From Nonomuraea indica (GTDB lineage: Bacteria; Actinomycetota; Actinomycetes; Streptosporangiales; Streptosporangiaceae): 64,000 nt of DNA. Both the position numbers and the translations under genes were made by a program. Positions 8,244-17,700 of this stretch are shown piece by piece. Below the pieces are notes generated by a model. It did no database searches, was not told the origin of the DNA, and worked only from the letters and a program-made list of their open reading frames with translations. Every line of letters begins with the position of its first letter. Position 1 is the first letter of the stretch. The stretch covers positions 507,319 through 571,318 of the forward strand of contig NZ_KZ559467.1 in NCBI RefSeq assembly GCF_002850745.1, in the 5' to 3' direction.

Positions 8244-9998
8244 ATGCGCCGTGTGCTCGTTCCCGCAACAGTCCTCGTCACGCTGGCCGCCGCCGGCACG
8301 TCCGCGGTCACGCCCGCCGCGGCGGCCGGCGGCGGCCGGTGGGCGCCGCAGAAGGTTCCCGTCGCCGAGGGGTACGGTGGCGCCGTCGCCACGGTCGACC
8401 TCGACGCCAGCAAGGCCGCCATCGCCGTCCTCAGGAAGGGCGGCAACGCCGTCGACGCCGCGGTCGCCGCCGGTGCCGTGCTGGGCGTCACCGAGCCGTA
8501 CTCAGCCGGTCTGGCGGGCGGCGGCTTCATCGTCTACTACGACGCCCGCGACCGCGAGGTGCACACCATCGACGGCCGGGAGACCGCGCCGAAGGCCATG
8601 ACGTCCACCTCCTTCGAGGGCGTCCCGTTCGAGGAGGGCGTCACCAGCGGCCTGTCGGCGGGCGTCCCCGGCACGGTCGCGCAGTGGGACGTGGCCCTGC
8701 GCCGGTTCGGCACGATCTCGCTGCGGCAGGCCCTGCAGCCCGCCATCGAGGTGGCGGCCAAGGGGTTCGTCGTCGACCAGACGTTCGCGGACCAGACGAA
8801 GCAGAACGAGGCGCGGTTCAAGGACTTCACCTCCACCGCGAAGCTGTACCTGCCGGGCGGCGCGCCGCCCGTCGTCGGCTCCGTCTTCCGGAACCCGGAG
8901 CTGGCAGCCACCTACCGCGAACTCGCCCGGCGCGGACCCGGCTGGCTGTACGGCGGGCAGCTCGGCCGCGAGATCGTCGCCACGGTCAAGCGGCCGCCGA
9001 TCACGCCGGGGGCGACCCGCAAGGTGCGGCCCGGCCTGATGGAGCTGTCCGACCTGCGCGCCTACCGTGCGCCGCTGCGCGAGCCGACCCGCGTCGACTA
9101 CCAGGGGCTGCGGGTGTACGGCATGGCGCCCCCGTCCTCCGGCGGCTCGACCGTGGGGGAGGCGCTCAACATCCTGGAAGCGCTGCCCCAGGTCGGGCTG
9201 CACGAGTACCTGGAGGCGTCCCGCCTGGCGTTCGCCGACCGCAACAAGTACGTCGCCGACGTGCCGGGCGTGCCGCTGAAGGAGCTGCTGTCCGACGGCT
9301 ACGCCAAGGAACGCGCCTGCCTCGTCGGCGACCGCGCCATGGCGCACCCGGCCGCGCCCGGCGCCCCCGACGGCGACTACGGGCCGTGCGAGCGCCCGAC
9401 CGGCACAACCACGCCCACCGCGGCCGAGGGACCGGAGACCACGCACCTGGTCGTGGCCGACCGGTGGGGCAACGTCGTCGCCTACAACCTGACGATCGAG
9501 TCCACCGGCGGCAACGGCATCGTGGTGCCCGGACGCGGCTTCCTGCTGAACAACGAGCTGACCGACTTCACCTTCGGCCCGGCCCCCGGCGACCCCAACC
9601 TGCCCGGCCCCGGCAAGCGGTCGCGCTCGTCGATGGCGCCGACGATCGTCTTCGACGACGGCCGGCCGGTGCTCGCCGTCGGCTCGCCCGGCGGCGCGAC
9701 GATCATCACGACCGTGCTGCAGATCCTGATGAACCGCTACGAGTGGGGCATGAGCCTGCCCGAGGCGGTGGCGGCCCCCCGCGCCTCCCAGCGCAACGGC
9801 GCCCAGACCCAGGCCGAGCAGGCGTTCCTCGACGCCCACCGGGCCGAGCTGGAGGCTCGCGGACACGCCTTCGCGGTCACGCCGGAGATCGGGGCGGCCA
9901 CCGCGCTGGAGTTCCTGAGCCGGACCAAGGTCCAGGCCGTGGCCGAGCCCACCCGGCGCGGCGGCGGCAGCGCGATGGTGGTCAGGCCGAGCGGGTGA
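8244..9998 (+). CDS. ggt: Secreted gamma-glutamyltransferase
   Basis: The 584-residue protein starts with a Sec signal peptide (VLVPATVLVTLAAAGTSAV, cleavage near residues 26-28). It then carries the gamma-glutamyltranspeptidase fold: GGNAVDAAVA, GLAGGGF, GLSAGVPGTV and MAPPSSGGSTVGE. The precursor cleaves itself before the catalytic threonine in ETTHLVV (Thr399), and SRSSMAPTIV and SPGGATI form the substrate pocket. The enzyme cleaves or transfers gamma-glutamyl groups from glutathione-like or gamma-glutamyl compounds outside the membrane. AAGGGTGG precedes ATG 8244. The gene is divergent from the NarL-type system and is followed by a hairpin at 10044-10072. Confidence 0.93.
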   Translation: MRRVLVPATVLVTLAAAGTSAVTPAAAAGGGRWAPQKVPVAEGYGGAVATVDLDASKAAIAVLRKGGNAVDAAVAAGAVLGVTEPYSAGLAGGGFIVYYDARDREVHTIDGRETAPKAMTSTSFEGVPFEEGVTSGLSAGVPGTVAQWDVALRRFGTISLRQALQPAIEVAAKGFVVDQTFADQTKQNEARFKDFTSTAKLYLPGGAPPVVGSVFRNPELAATYRELARRGPGWLYGGQLGREIVATVKRPPITPGATRKVRPGLMELSDLRAYRAPLREPTRVDYQGLRVYGMAPPSSGGSTVGEALNILEALPQVGLHEYLEASRLAFADRNKYVADVPGVPLKELLSDGYAKERACLVGDRAMAHPAAPGAPDGDYGPCERPTGTTTPTAAEGPETTHLVVADRWGNVVAYNLTIESTGGNGIVVPGRGFLLNNELTDFTFGPAPGDPNLPGPGKRSRSSMAPTIVFDDGRPVLAVGSPGGATIITTVLQILMNRYEWGMSLPEAVAAPRASQRNGAQTQAEQAFLDAHRAELEARGHAFAVTPEIGAATALEFLSRTKVQAVAEPTRRGGGSAMVVRPSG

Positions 9999-10043
9999 CG
10001 GAGCGGAGAAGGAGCGGCTGACCTGACCCCGGGCACGCCGAAA

Positions 10044-10072
10044 AGCGCCGATGGTCTCCGACTGTCGGCGCT
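10044..10072. terminator. Hairpin between convergent genes
   Basis: AGCGCCGA at 10044-10051 pairs perfectly with TCGGCGCT at 10065-10072 across a 13-base loop. It lies between the stop of ggt and the stop of the convergent 55-residue membrane protein gene, so it can serve both strands. There is no long T-tract, as is usual in actinomycetes. Confidence 0.6.
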
Positions 10073-10087
10073 GTCAGGAGGATGCGG

Positions 10088-10255
10088 TCAGCGGAGGAGC
10101 AGGAAGGCCGCCACGCCGATGACCACGATGGCGGCGACGACGGCGATGATCGGGATGAGGGGCGACTTCTTGGGCGCCGGCTCCTGCTCGGCCCGCTGCG
10201 CGAACGCGCGGAACGCCTGGGTGTTGCCCGCGGGGTCGATGTGCTGCTCAGACAT
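10088..10255 (-). CDS. Small single-pass membrane protein (55 aa)
   Basis: The reading frame encodes 55 residues: a polar N-terminus (MSEQHIDPAGN), an Ala/Glu-rich stretch, a KK pair and then one hydrophobic helix (PLIPIIAVVAAIVVIGVAAF) ending in LLLR. This is a typical tail-anchored or single-pass layout. I recognise no family. ATG 10255 is preceded on the minus strand by a purine-rich GCTCCTC/CTCAT region giving a modest ribosome site. It is convergent with ggt across the shared hairpin. Confidence 0.65.
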   Translation of the reverse strand: MSEQHIDPAGNTQAFRAFAQRAEQEPAPKKSPLIPIIAVVAAIVVIGVAAFLLLR

Positions 10256-10358
10256 GAGGAGCAGCCTAGCGGGATCGCCTGCGACATTTGTGCCTTTTTC
10301 CGTGATCCGCGGGTGGGCTGATTAGGGGACCGGTCAGGTCGCCGGATAGCTTTGAAGC

Positions 10359-11138
10359 ATGTTGAGGACCCTGCTCTCACCCCGCATGCTGGGGCTGCAT
10401 CTGCTGACGATCGGGGTCGTCATCGCGTTCATCCTGCTCGGCCGCTGGCAGCTCGGCGTCTTCCAGGACTCCGGCAGGCCGCAGGCGACCGCCGACCCCG
10501 AGCCGGTCGCGGTCACCGCGGTCGCGCCCGTCGGCGCGCAACTCGCGGGCGAGACGGTCGGGCGCCGCGTCACCGCCGAGGGCGTCTACGACGCGCAGCG
10601 CCAGCTCCTCGTCGCCGACCGGGTGCCCGACGTCGACGAGCCCGGCGGCAACGTCGCCCGCGGCAAGGGCTACTGGGTGCTCACGCCGCTCCGGCTCGAC
10701 GACGGCACGCTGATGCCGGTCGTGCGGGGCTGGGTGGCCGAGGCCGGCGACCCGGCCACGGTGGTGCCCGAGGGCAGGGTCACGTTGTCCGGGCGGCTGC
10801 GCCCGCAGCAGGGCACCGACAGCGTGCAGCGGCGCGCCGGAGGTCTCCCCGAGGGCCAGGTGCAGACCGTGTCCACGGGCGAGCTGCTCAACCTGTGGAA
10901 CGGCGAACAGGTCCGCGCCGGCTACGTCGTCGCCCAGCCGCCCTCGGGCGGGCTCACGCAGGTCAAGGTCTCACCGCCGATCGTCGGCGGCACGCTGACC
11001 TGGCGCAACCTGGCCTACGCCGCCAACTGGTGGATCTTCGCCGGGTTCGCCGTGTTCATGTGGTTCCACTTCGTGCGCGACGGCGTGCGCGAGGATCGGG
11101 GCCGTGGCAAATCCCCTGAGATGGTGCTGGAAGGTTAA
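10359..11138 (+). CDS. SURF1-family cytochrome oxidase assembly protein
   Basis: The 259-residue protein has the SURF1 layout. One membrane helix follows PRMLGLHLLTIGVVIAFILLGRWQL, where LGRWQL is the family signature. A periplasmic domain with RRVTAEGVYD and VRGWV follows, and then a second helix close to the end (LAYAANWWIFAGFAVFMWFHF). SURF1 proteins help assemble heme-copper terminal oxidases. The C-terminal EDRGR tail is cytoplasmic. DUF3817 follows four bases after the stop, so the two genes form a unit. Confidence 0.92.
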   Translation: MLRTLLSPRMLGLHLLTIGVVIAFILLGRWQLGVFQDSGRPQATADPEPVAVTAVAPVGAQLAGETVGRRVTAEGVYDAQRQLLVADRVPDVDEPGGNVARGKGYWVLTPLRLDDGTLMPVVRGWVAEAGDPATVVPEGRVTLSGRLRPQQGTDSVQRRAGGLPEGQVQTVSTGELLNLWNGEQVRAGYVVAQPPSGGLTQVKVSPPIVGGTLTWRNLAYAANWWIFAGFAVFMWFHFVRDGVREDRGRGKSPEMVLEG

Positions 11139-11141
11139 TCG

Positions 11142-11453
11142 GTGGAATCGGCTCTCAAACCCTTCCGGGTGCTCGCCTACATCGTCGGCGTGATGCTGCT
11201 CATCCTCTGCGTGGCGATGGTGCTCAGGTACGGCTTCGGCAACCCTGACCTGTCGAAGATCACCGCGCCCATCCACGGCTTCTTCTACATGGTCTATCTG
11301 GTCGCCGTGATGAACCTCGGCATGAAGGGCCGCTGGTCCTGGCCGTACATGCTGGGCATCATGCTCGGCGGCACGGTGCCGTTCCTGTCGTTCTTCGTGG
11401 AGCACCGGGTCACGCTCAAGGTGCGGGCGCAGCTGGCCGCGGCGGGCGCCTGA
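11142..11453 (+). CDS. DUF3817 integral membrane protein
   Basis: The 103-residue protein has three hydrophobic segments (FRVLAYIVGVMLLILCVAMV, then HGFFYMVYLVAVMNLGM, then YMLGIMLGGTVPFLSFFVEH) and the family ending FVEHRV, matching DUF3817. The function is unknown; in actinobacteria it often sits near respiratory assembly genes, as here next to SURF1. The start is GTG at 11142 with a GGAAGG sequence 11-16 bases upstream, partly inside the SURF1 gene end. Confidence 0.88.
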   Translation: MESALKPFRVLAYIVGVMLLILCVAMVLRYGFGNPDLSKITAPIHGFFYMVYLVAVMNLGMKGRWSWPYMLGIMLGGTVPFLSFFVEHRVTLKVRAQLAAAGA

Positions 11454-11486
11454 GACGCCCGCCGCGCGCCCCGCGGCGCGCCGGGG

Positions 11487-11678
11487 TCAGCGGCCGATGC
11501 CGCGCTTGCGGGCGCGCCTGAGCCGCGCCCGCTGCGAGGGGTCCAGCATCATGTAACCGACCACCGGGGCGCCGACCACGCCGAGGACGACCAGCAGGGT
11601 CACCCATCCCGGCAAGAAGATCAGGGACAGCAGCACCGCGGCGCCCGCGCCGATGGCGTACTTCTGGACTGGCGACAT
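11487..11678 (-). CDS. Small two-helix membrane protein (63 aa)
   Basis: The 63-residue product has two adjoining hydrophobic stretches (residues 8-27 and 28-44, with a GW turn) and a very basic C-terminus (RARLRRARKRGIGR), which would sit in the cytoplasm under the positive-inside rule. A GGAAGAGG ribosome site precedes ATG 11678. No family is recognised. It converges on DUF3817 with 33 bases between stops. Confidence 0.7.
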   Translation of the reverse strand: MSPVQKYAIGAGAAVLLSLIFLPGWVTLLVVLGVVGAPVVGYMMLDPSQRARLRRARKRGIGR

Positions 11679-11792
11679 CCTCTTCCTCCAACGCGGAGCG
11701 CGCGCCCCGCCTCACCCACATTCTGCGTCGCCGGTCCAACGAGTGGGTGCACCCTCCCGGTTCCGTTCGCGATGTATCGCAACTCGGGGCGG

Positions 11793-12989
11793 TCAGGCCA
11801 GGGCGGCGACCGCCCGGAGGTCCTCCCGCAGGGCGGCGAGGTCGCCGCGCCGGGCGGGGTCGCCCGACAGCAGCCGGAACAGTACGGGAGCCAGCGCCCC
11901 CGCCCTGGTGAGAGGCGCTCCCGGAGCGGGCGGATGGCCCTCGACGGCGGCGAACAGCGTCGCCCCGAGCGACCACAGGTCGGCCGCCGGGCTCGGCGCC
12001 CCCTCGGGGGCCCGGAAGGCGGGCGCGGCCGGACCCGCCACCCGTGCCGGCACCAGCCACGCCGCCGCACGCCACGGCACCACCTGCCCGCCGGACGCCC
12101 CGCCGCCGGCGGGCGCACCTGGCGCCGGCCCGCCCGGGACGGGCGTATCCGGGGTCGGCTCACCGGGTGCGGGTGGGCGGGACGAGGGGACGTCGGGGGT
12201 GAGGACGCTGGCCGGGTGGACGGCGCCGTGGTGCTCCCCGCGGGCGTGCGCGGCGGCCAGCCGGTCGAGGACGGCCAGGCCGACGGCGGCCGCCCGCGCC
12301 GGGGGCAGCGGCCCCCACGTGGCGATCACCTGGTCCAGGGAACGCTCCACGGCGAGCCGGTCGAGCAGCTCGGCCACCATCTCGACCGGCGGTGGCCCCA
12401 GCGGATCGAGCATGGCCCTGATCAGCGCCCGCAGCGGGTCGGTGCCCGCGGCCGGCGCGGAGCCGGGCGGCCGGCCCTCGACGGCGAAGTGCAGGGTGGC
12501 CGCCAACGACCACAGGTCGGCCGAGGGCCGCAGCCCCGCCTGAGGCAGCCCGAACCCCGTCAGCAGCGCCCGCCCCGTCGCGGTCAGCAGCACGTTGCCC
12601 GGGTTGACCCGCCCGTGCACCAGACCGGCCGCGTGCGCGGTGCGCACGGCGGCCAGCACGCCCACCCCCACGCGGGCCGCCTGCAGGGACGGCAGCGGCC
12701 CGCGCGCCGCCACGGTGCCCTCCAGCGCGGCCCCCGAGACGAACTCCGTCACCAGCCACGGCACGCCGCCCTCGACGACCACGTCGAGCACCGGGACGAC
12801 GCAGGGATGCCGCAGCCCGGCGGCCAGCCGCGCGTCACGCACCGCGGCGTCACGCGACTCGGGCGGCAGGCGCAGCTCGCGCACCGCGACGTCCCGGTGC
12901 GCCGCCTCGTCGAAGGCCAGCCGCACGGCGCCCCCGCCCAGGGGGTTCAGCAGCCGGTAGCGCCCTGCGAGTCTCGTGGTGTCTCCCAT
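11793..12989 (-). CDS. Tandem pseudokinase-like protein
   Basis: The 398-residue protein starts like a Ser/Thr kinase (RYRLLNPLGGGAVRLAFDE, then DVAVREL), but the key residues are lost. The VAVK lysine is arginine, HRDLKPxN has become HGRVNPGN, and DFG has become GFG. DLWSLAATLHFAVEGRPP matches the F-helix region. After a Pro/Ala-rich linker (about residues 255-285) a second truncated kinase C-lobe appears, with APEGAPSPAADLWSLGATLF resembling the APE-DxWSLG region. No membrane helix or extracellular domain is present. The product is probably a non-catalytic scaffold or allosteric partner. ATG 12989 begins exactly at the kinase start. Confidence 0.75.
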   Translation of the reverse strand: MGDTTRLAGRYRLLNPLGGGAVRLAFDEAAHRDVAVRELRLPPESRDAAVRDARLAAGLRHPCVVPVLDVVVEGGVPWLVTEFVSGAALEGTVAARGPLPSLQAARVGVGVLAAVRTAHAAGLVHGRVNPGNVLLTATGRALLTGFGLPQAGLRPSADLWSLAATLHFAVEGRPPGSAPAAGTDPLRALIRAMLDPLGPPPVEMVAELLDRLAVERSLDQVIATWGPLPPARAAAVGLAVLDRLAAAHARGEHHGAVHPASVLTPDVPSSRPPAPGEPTPDTPVPGGPAPGAPAGGGASGGQVVPWRAAAWLVPARVAGPAAPAFRAPEGAPSPAADLWSLGATLFAAVEGHPPAPGAPLTRAGALAPVLFRLLSGDPARRGDLAALREDLRAVAALA

Positions 12990-13032
12990 CCCGAAGTGCA
13001 CGATAGCGGCACGACTCCGGCCGAGGCCACGG

Positions 13033-14013
13033 TCAGGCCGGGGACGGGGCCGGGGACGGCGCCGCGGCGGGCCGGGCGAGGGGCGCGACGGCCGGAGCCG
13101 TAGCGGACACGGTGGCGGACACGGTGGCGGGCGTGGCGGCGGGCGTGGTGGTGGGTGTGGCGGCGGCGGACGCGGCGAGCCACGTCTCGTGCGCCGCGCG
13201 CACCCGGTGGAACAGCCGCTCACGTTCCCCGGCGTCCACGTCATCCAGCGTCAGCCCGAACACGTCGGCCAGCGCCGCGTAGTAGTCGCGGGCCGTGTCC
13301 AGCGTCACCGAACGCCGCCCCTGCCCCACCCGCGTGAGCACCAGCCCGCGCAGCATGTCCACCCCGGAGGCGTCGCGCCGCTGCACGGTCGCCACCCGCA
13401 CGAACCCCGACTCCGAGGAGGTGGTGAGGTGCTCGTGCATGGCGGTGAACGCCGACATCCCCGTGGCCGCCGGCCCGAAGTCCATCCCCAGGAACGAGCC
13501 GCGCGGATCGTGGTCCAGCCGCCACCCGCCCGGGGCCACCGCCGACGCGCGCAGGCCGTACACGAAGGGCCCCTGCCGGTAGGTGCCGGCCACCAGCGGG
13601 ATCGGCTCGTGCAGCCCGTCGCCGAGCCCCAGGTCCACCAGCCACTCACCGCCCGGATTCCCGTCGTCCGGCAGGCCCCGCACGGTCAGGACCAGGTGGT
13701 TCGCGGTGACGCCCGGCTCGCTGTCATGGCCCTGCACGCCCCCCACGTGCCGCGTCACGTCGTAACCGAGCGTCCTGGCCAGCAGGTGGAACGCGCCGTT
13801 CAGGTGGAAGCAGTAGCCGCCCCTGCCCGCCGCGATGCGTCGCGCCGACGCGCCCGGCGCGAGGGGGGTGGCCCGGCCGAGCCAGACGTCCAGCACCTCG
13901 TACGGCACCCGTTCGACGTGCGCCCGGTGCAGCGCGCGCAGCCCGTCGGCCGACGGGGGCGCGTCCAGCAGAGCGGCGAGGCCGAGCCGACGAAGGTACC
14001 CAGACACGATCAT
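13033..14013 (-). CDS. nat: Arylamine N-acetyltransferase with repetitive C-terminal tail
   Basis: The 326-residue protein carries the complete NAT catalytic triad: Cys68 in RGGYCFHLNGAF, His106 in ANHLVLTV and Asp127 in WLVDLGLGD. These enzymes move acetyl from acetyl-CoA to aromatic amines or hydrazines. The family core ends near residue 275. The last 45 residues are a low-complexity Ala/Thr/Pro/Val tail encoded by near-repeated DNA (about 13033-13165) and are probably disordered. The gene is 43 bases downstream of the pseudokinase start on the same strand and is divergent from the OmpR-type regulator. Confidence 0.9.
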   Translation of the reverse strand: MIVSGYLRRLGLAALLDAPPSADGLRALHRAHVERVPYEVLDVWLGRATPLAPGASARRIAAGRGGYCFHLNGAFHLLARTLGYDVTRHVGGVQGHDSEPGVTANHLVLTVRGLPDDGNPGGEWLVDLGLGDGLHEPIPLVAGTYRQGPFVYGLRASAVAPGGWRLDHDPRGSFLGMDFGPAATGMSAFTAMHEHLTTSSESGFVRVATVQRRDASGVDMLRGLVLTRVGQGRRSVTLDTARDYYAALADVFGLTLDDVDAGERERLFHRVRAAHETWLAASAAATPTTTPAATPATVSATVSATAPAVAPLARPAAAPSPAPSPA

Positions 14014-14086
14014 GATCCCAGTCTGCACCGGATGTGCACGGAATGGGGAGTGCCGTCTGCACGCGACGCTCCTAGGCTTGCGGTCC

Positions 14087-14770
14087 GTGGCAGAGCAACG
14101 GCGTGTCCTCCTGGTCGAGGACGACGAGACGATCGCGCGGGCCGTACGCGACCGGCTGGCGGCCGAGGGGTTCGACGTCAGGGTGGCCGGAGACGGCGAG
14201 ACGGCCCTGGTCGAGCACCGCAGGGCGGAGCCCGACCTGGTCATCCTGGACCGGCTGCTGCCGGGGCTCGACGGGCTGGAGGTGTGCCGCCGGATGCAGG
14301 CGGCCCGGCCGGTGCCCGTCCTCATGCTGACCGCGCTCGGCGAGGAGACCGACGTGCTCGTCGGGCTCGGCGTGGGCGCCGACGACTACCTCGCCAAGCC
14401 GTTCAGCATGCGCGAGCTGGTGGCCAGGATCCACGCGCTGTTGCGCCGGGTGGAACGGGCCGCCCAGCTCGCCGTCGAGGACACGGTGATCAGGGTCGGC
14501 GAGGTGGAGATCGACACGGCGGCCCGCCGGGTGTTCGTGCGGGGCGTGGAGGCGCAGCTCACCAGGACCGAGTTCGACCTGCTGCGCCGCCTCGCCGAGC
14601 GGCCTGGGCAGGTGTTCGAGCGCGACCGGCTGTTGTCGGACGTGTGGGGCTTCGCCGAGGCCGCCGCCACCAGGACCGTGGACAGCCACGTACGGGCGCT
14701 GCGCCGCAAACTCGGCTCCGACGTGGTGCGGACCGTGCACGGCGTCGGCTACGCCCTGGTCCGCCGGTGA
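14087..14770 (+). CDS. OmpR/PhoB-type response regulator
   Basis: The 227-residue regulator has a receiver (LLVEDDE acidic pocket, VILDRLLPG phosphoacceptor, MLTALGEE switch, LAKPFS lysine). A winged helix-turn-helix follows (TRTEFDLLRRLAERPGQVFE, then DSHVRALRRKLG and GVGYALVR at the end). GTG 14087 gives the standard N-terminus. Its TGA overlaps the kinase GTG (GTGA), so both proteins come from one message. The target genes are unknown; the fused DUF4153 region downstream may be part of its signalling unit. Confidence 0.93.
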   Translation: MAEQRRVLLVEDDETIARAVRDRLAAEGFDVRVAGDGETALVEHRRAEPDLVILDRLLPGLDGLEVCRRMQAARPVPVLMLTALGEETDVLVGLGVGADDYLAKPFSMRELVARIHALLRRVERAAQLAVEDTVIRVGEVEIDTAARRVFVRGVEAQLTRTEFDLLRRLAERPGQVFERDRLLSDVWGFAEAAATRTVDSHVRALRRKLGSDVVRTVHGVGYALVRR

Positions 14771-17700
14771 GGCCGCTCGACTTCCTCGGCCGGATCAAGG
14801 TCAAGCTCGGCATCGTGATCGTGCTGGCCGTCGCGACGGCGTTCGTGGTGAACGAGGCCGGCCTCGCTGCCGGGCTGCCGGGCGAGATCCGCATCGCCGT
14901 GGCCGTGGTGCTGTCGCTGATCATGGTGCAGGTGCTGGCCAGGGGCATGACCAAGCCGCTGCGCGAGATGGCCCGCGCGGCGCAGACCATCGCCAAGGGC
15001 CGCTACACGCTGCGCGTCCGCGCCACCTCGCGGGACGAGGTGGGGGAGCTGGCCAGGGCGTTCAACGCGATGGCCGCCGACCTCGGCGAGGTGGACCGCC
15101 AGCGGCGCGAGCTCGTGGCGAACGTCAGTCACGAGCTGCGCACCCCCATCACCGGCCTGCGCGCCGTCCTGGAGAACGTCGTGGACGGCGTCTCCGCGCC
15201 CGACCCCGGCACCATGCGCACCGCCCTCGCCCAGGCCGACCGGCTCGGCCGGCTGGTGGCCCAGCTCCTCGACCTGTCGCGGCTCGACTCGGGCGCCCGG
15301 CTGATCGAGCGGGAGGACGTGGAGCTGGCGTCGCTGGTCGGGCAGGCGCTGCGGGAGGCGGCGCTGGCGCGCGAGGACGTCCGCCTCGTCGCCCCCGGCG
15401 GCGGCGGGCTCGTGGTGCGCGCCGACCCGGACCTGCTGGCCCAGGTCCTGGCCAACCTCCTCGACAACGCCGTACGGCACAGCCCGCCGGGCGGCGTGGT
15501 GACCGTGGACGCCGAACCGCGCGACGGCGGGGTGCGGATCACGGTCGCCGACCAGGGGCCGGGCATCCCGGCGTCGGCCAGGGCGCGCGTGTTCGAGCGG
15601 TTCTCGCGGCTCGATGCGGCCCGCGCGGCGGACGCCGGGGGAGCGGGGCTGGGCCTGGCCATCGTGAAGGAGATCGTCGAGCTGCACGGCGGCTCGATCC
15701 GCATCGACGACTGCGCGGGCTGCCGCATGGTCGTGGACCTGCCCGGAAGGACTCCCATGCCCTCGGAACGGCACCACCACCCGCCCACCCCGGCGCAACA
15801 GGCAGCACCCCCGACACCAGCGCCGGTCCCGGAGGCATCATCGGCACCAGAGACACCGGTGGCGCCGGCGGCGCCGGTGTCGCACGCCGCGTACGCCGCC
15901 ACCCAGGCCGCCGAGCCCACCACTGAGCCCACCACCGCGCCCAAAGCCGAGCCCACCGAGCCCGCCCCCGCCACCACCCAGCCTGCTGCCCCGCCTGTCC
16001 CGACTGCCCAGGCCGCTCAGGCCGCCGAGCCTGCTGCCCCGTCCGGCCGGCCCGCTCATGCCGCCGTCCAGGCCGCAGAGGTCGCCCGGCCCGCCGAGGC
16101 CGGAGAGGCCGGGCAAGGCGAACAGGAAGCGCCTGTCCCGCAGAGGGCGCCGGCCCCGCCCGCCGGACCGGACAGGCCTGCCGCGGCTGCCGGAACCGGT
16201 GCGCCAGTCGCGGTGGCCGGGGTCCAGCAGGCTGGTCCGTATGCGGCCACGGCGCACGCGGACGCGGGTGGGCGGCTCGGCCGGATGGTGGCGGGGACCG
16301 CCATCGGGTTGTTCGCCGGCTTCATCGGCGGCGTCTTCGTCGCCGCGTTCGTCAGCGTCCTCGTGGGGGACGGGGCCGCCCTGCTCTCCCTCGTGCTCAG
16401 CACGTCCCTCTTCGGCGCCGTCGGGCTGGCCCTCGGCGCGGGCCCCGGTCGCGGCGCGGTTCCCGGCCGCGGCGTGGCGGCTCCGGGGCCGCACCATCCC
16501 CCGCCCGCGGCGGCGTACCCCCCCTCGCCCGCGGCGGCGTACCCCCCCTCGCCCGCGGCGGCGTACCCCCCCTCGCCCGCGGCGGCGCACCACCCTCCGC
16601 ACCGACAGCCGCATCAGTCCCCGCACCAGGCCGCCGCGCACCAGGCCGGCCCGCACCAGCTCTCGCGCCCGGCGAGCGCGCAGCGGGCGGTGCCGCCCGG
16701 TCCGGGCGGGCAGCCGGGCGGAGGGCAGCCGCCGCCCCCCTACGTGCCGCCGCCGCTGTTCCCGCAGCCCGAGCTGCCCGAGACGCCGCGCTGGCTGCTG
16801 CCCGCCGCCGCCGGGGCGGGTGTGTTCGGGGCGGTGGCGCTGCCCGGCGCGCAGGCCGGGCTGGGCGTCGTGCTGGTGGCGACGGCACTCGGCGCCGCGG
16901 CGCTGCCCGCGCTGCTGCGGCGGATGACGCCGTGGACGCTCGCGTTCGGGCTGGCCGCGTACTGGCTGATCGCGATGGCGGCGGTGCGGGACGCCGACTG
17001 GCTCGTCGGGCTGCTGCTGACGGCCGGTGGCGCGCTCGCGGCGCTCGCCGTGTCGGGGGCCGGGCGCGGGTGGCTCGGCGTGATCAGGGGTGGCGTGTCG
17101 GTGCTGCTCGCCCTCGGGCCGGTGGCGTGGTTCCTGGGCCGCCCGCTCAAGCGGCTCACGGCCCGGCGCCGCGTCCTGCCGATGCTGGCCGGGCTGGGCA
17201 TCACGGCCGTGCTGCTGCTGGTGTTCGGGCTGCTGTTCGTCTCGGCAGACGCGGTGTTCGCCGCCTACGCCGAGCGGCTGACCAGCGCCACCGACTGGGC
17301 CGCGTCGGCGCCGCTGCGGATCTTCCTGTTCGCGGCCGTCGCGGCGGCGCTGGGGGCGGTGGTGCTGGTGGCGCTCAGACCGGTCAACGAGCCGGAGGCG
17401 CCCGAGGTCAAGGTCAGCCTGGGCGGGCCGGTCTGGAAGCTGCCGCTGACCGCCGTGAACCTGCTGTTCGGAGCCTTCGTGGTGGTGCAGATCACCGTGC
17501 TGTTCGGCGGTGACACGCTGGTGCTGCGGACCCGCGGGCTGACCTACGCCGAGTACGCCCGCCAGGGCTTCTTCCAGCTCGTCGTGGTCAGCGTGTTCGT
17601 GCTGGGCATCGTCGGGCTGGCGGGTGTGGTGCTGCGCACCGGACGGCGCGACCGCTGGGTGCTGGCCGGGCTGCTCGGCCTGCTGTGCGCGCTCACCATG

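Noticed and set aside
8144..8530. N-terminal extension of the first NarL-type kinase to 8530
   Set aside because: The added residues are opposite the signal peptide and start of ggt. The kinase begins naturally at GTG 8143.
12976..14766. In-frame extension of the kinase fusion back to 12976
   Set aside because: The segment is opposite or out of frame with the clearly identified NAT and OmpR-type regulator genes, and its product is low-complexity. The GTGA overlap at 14767 is the natural start.
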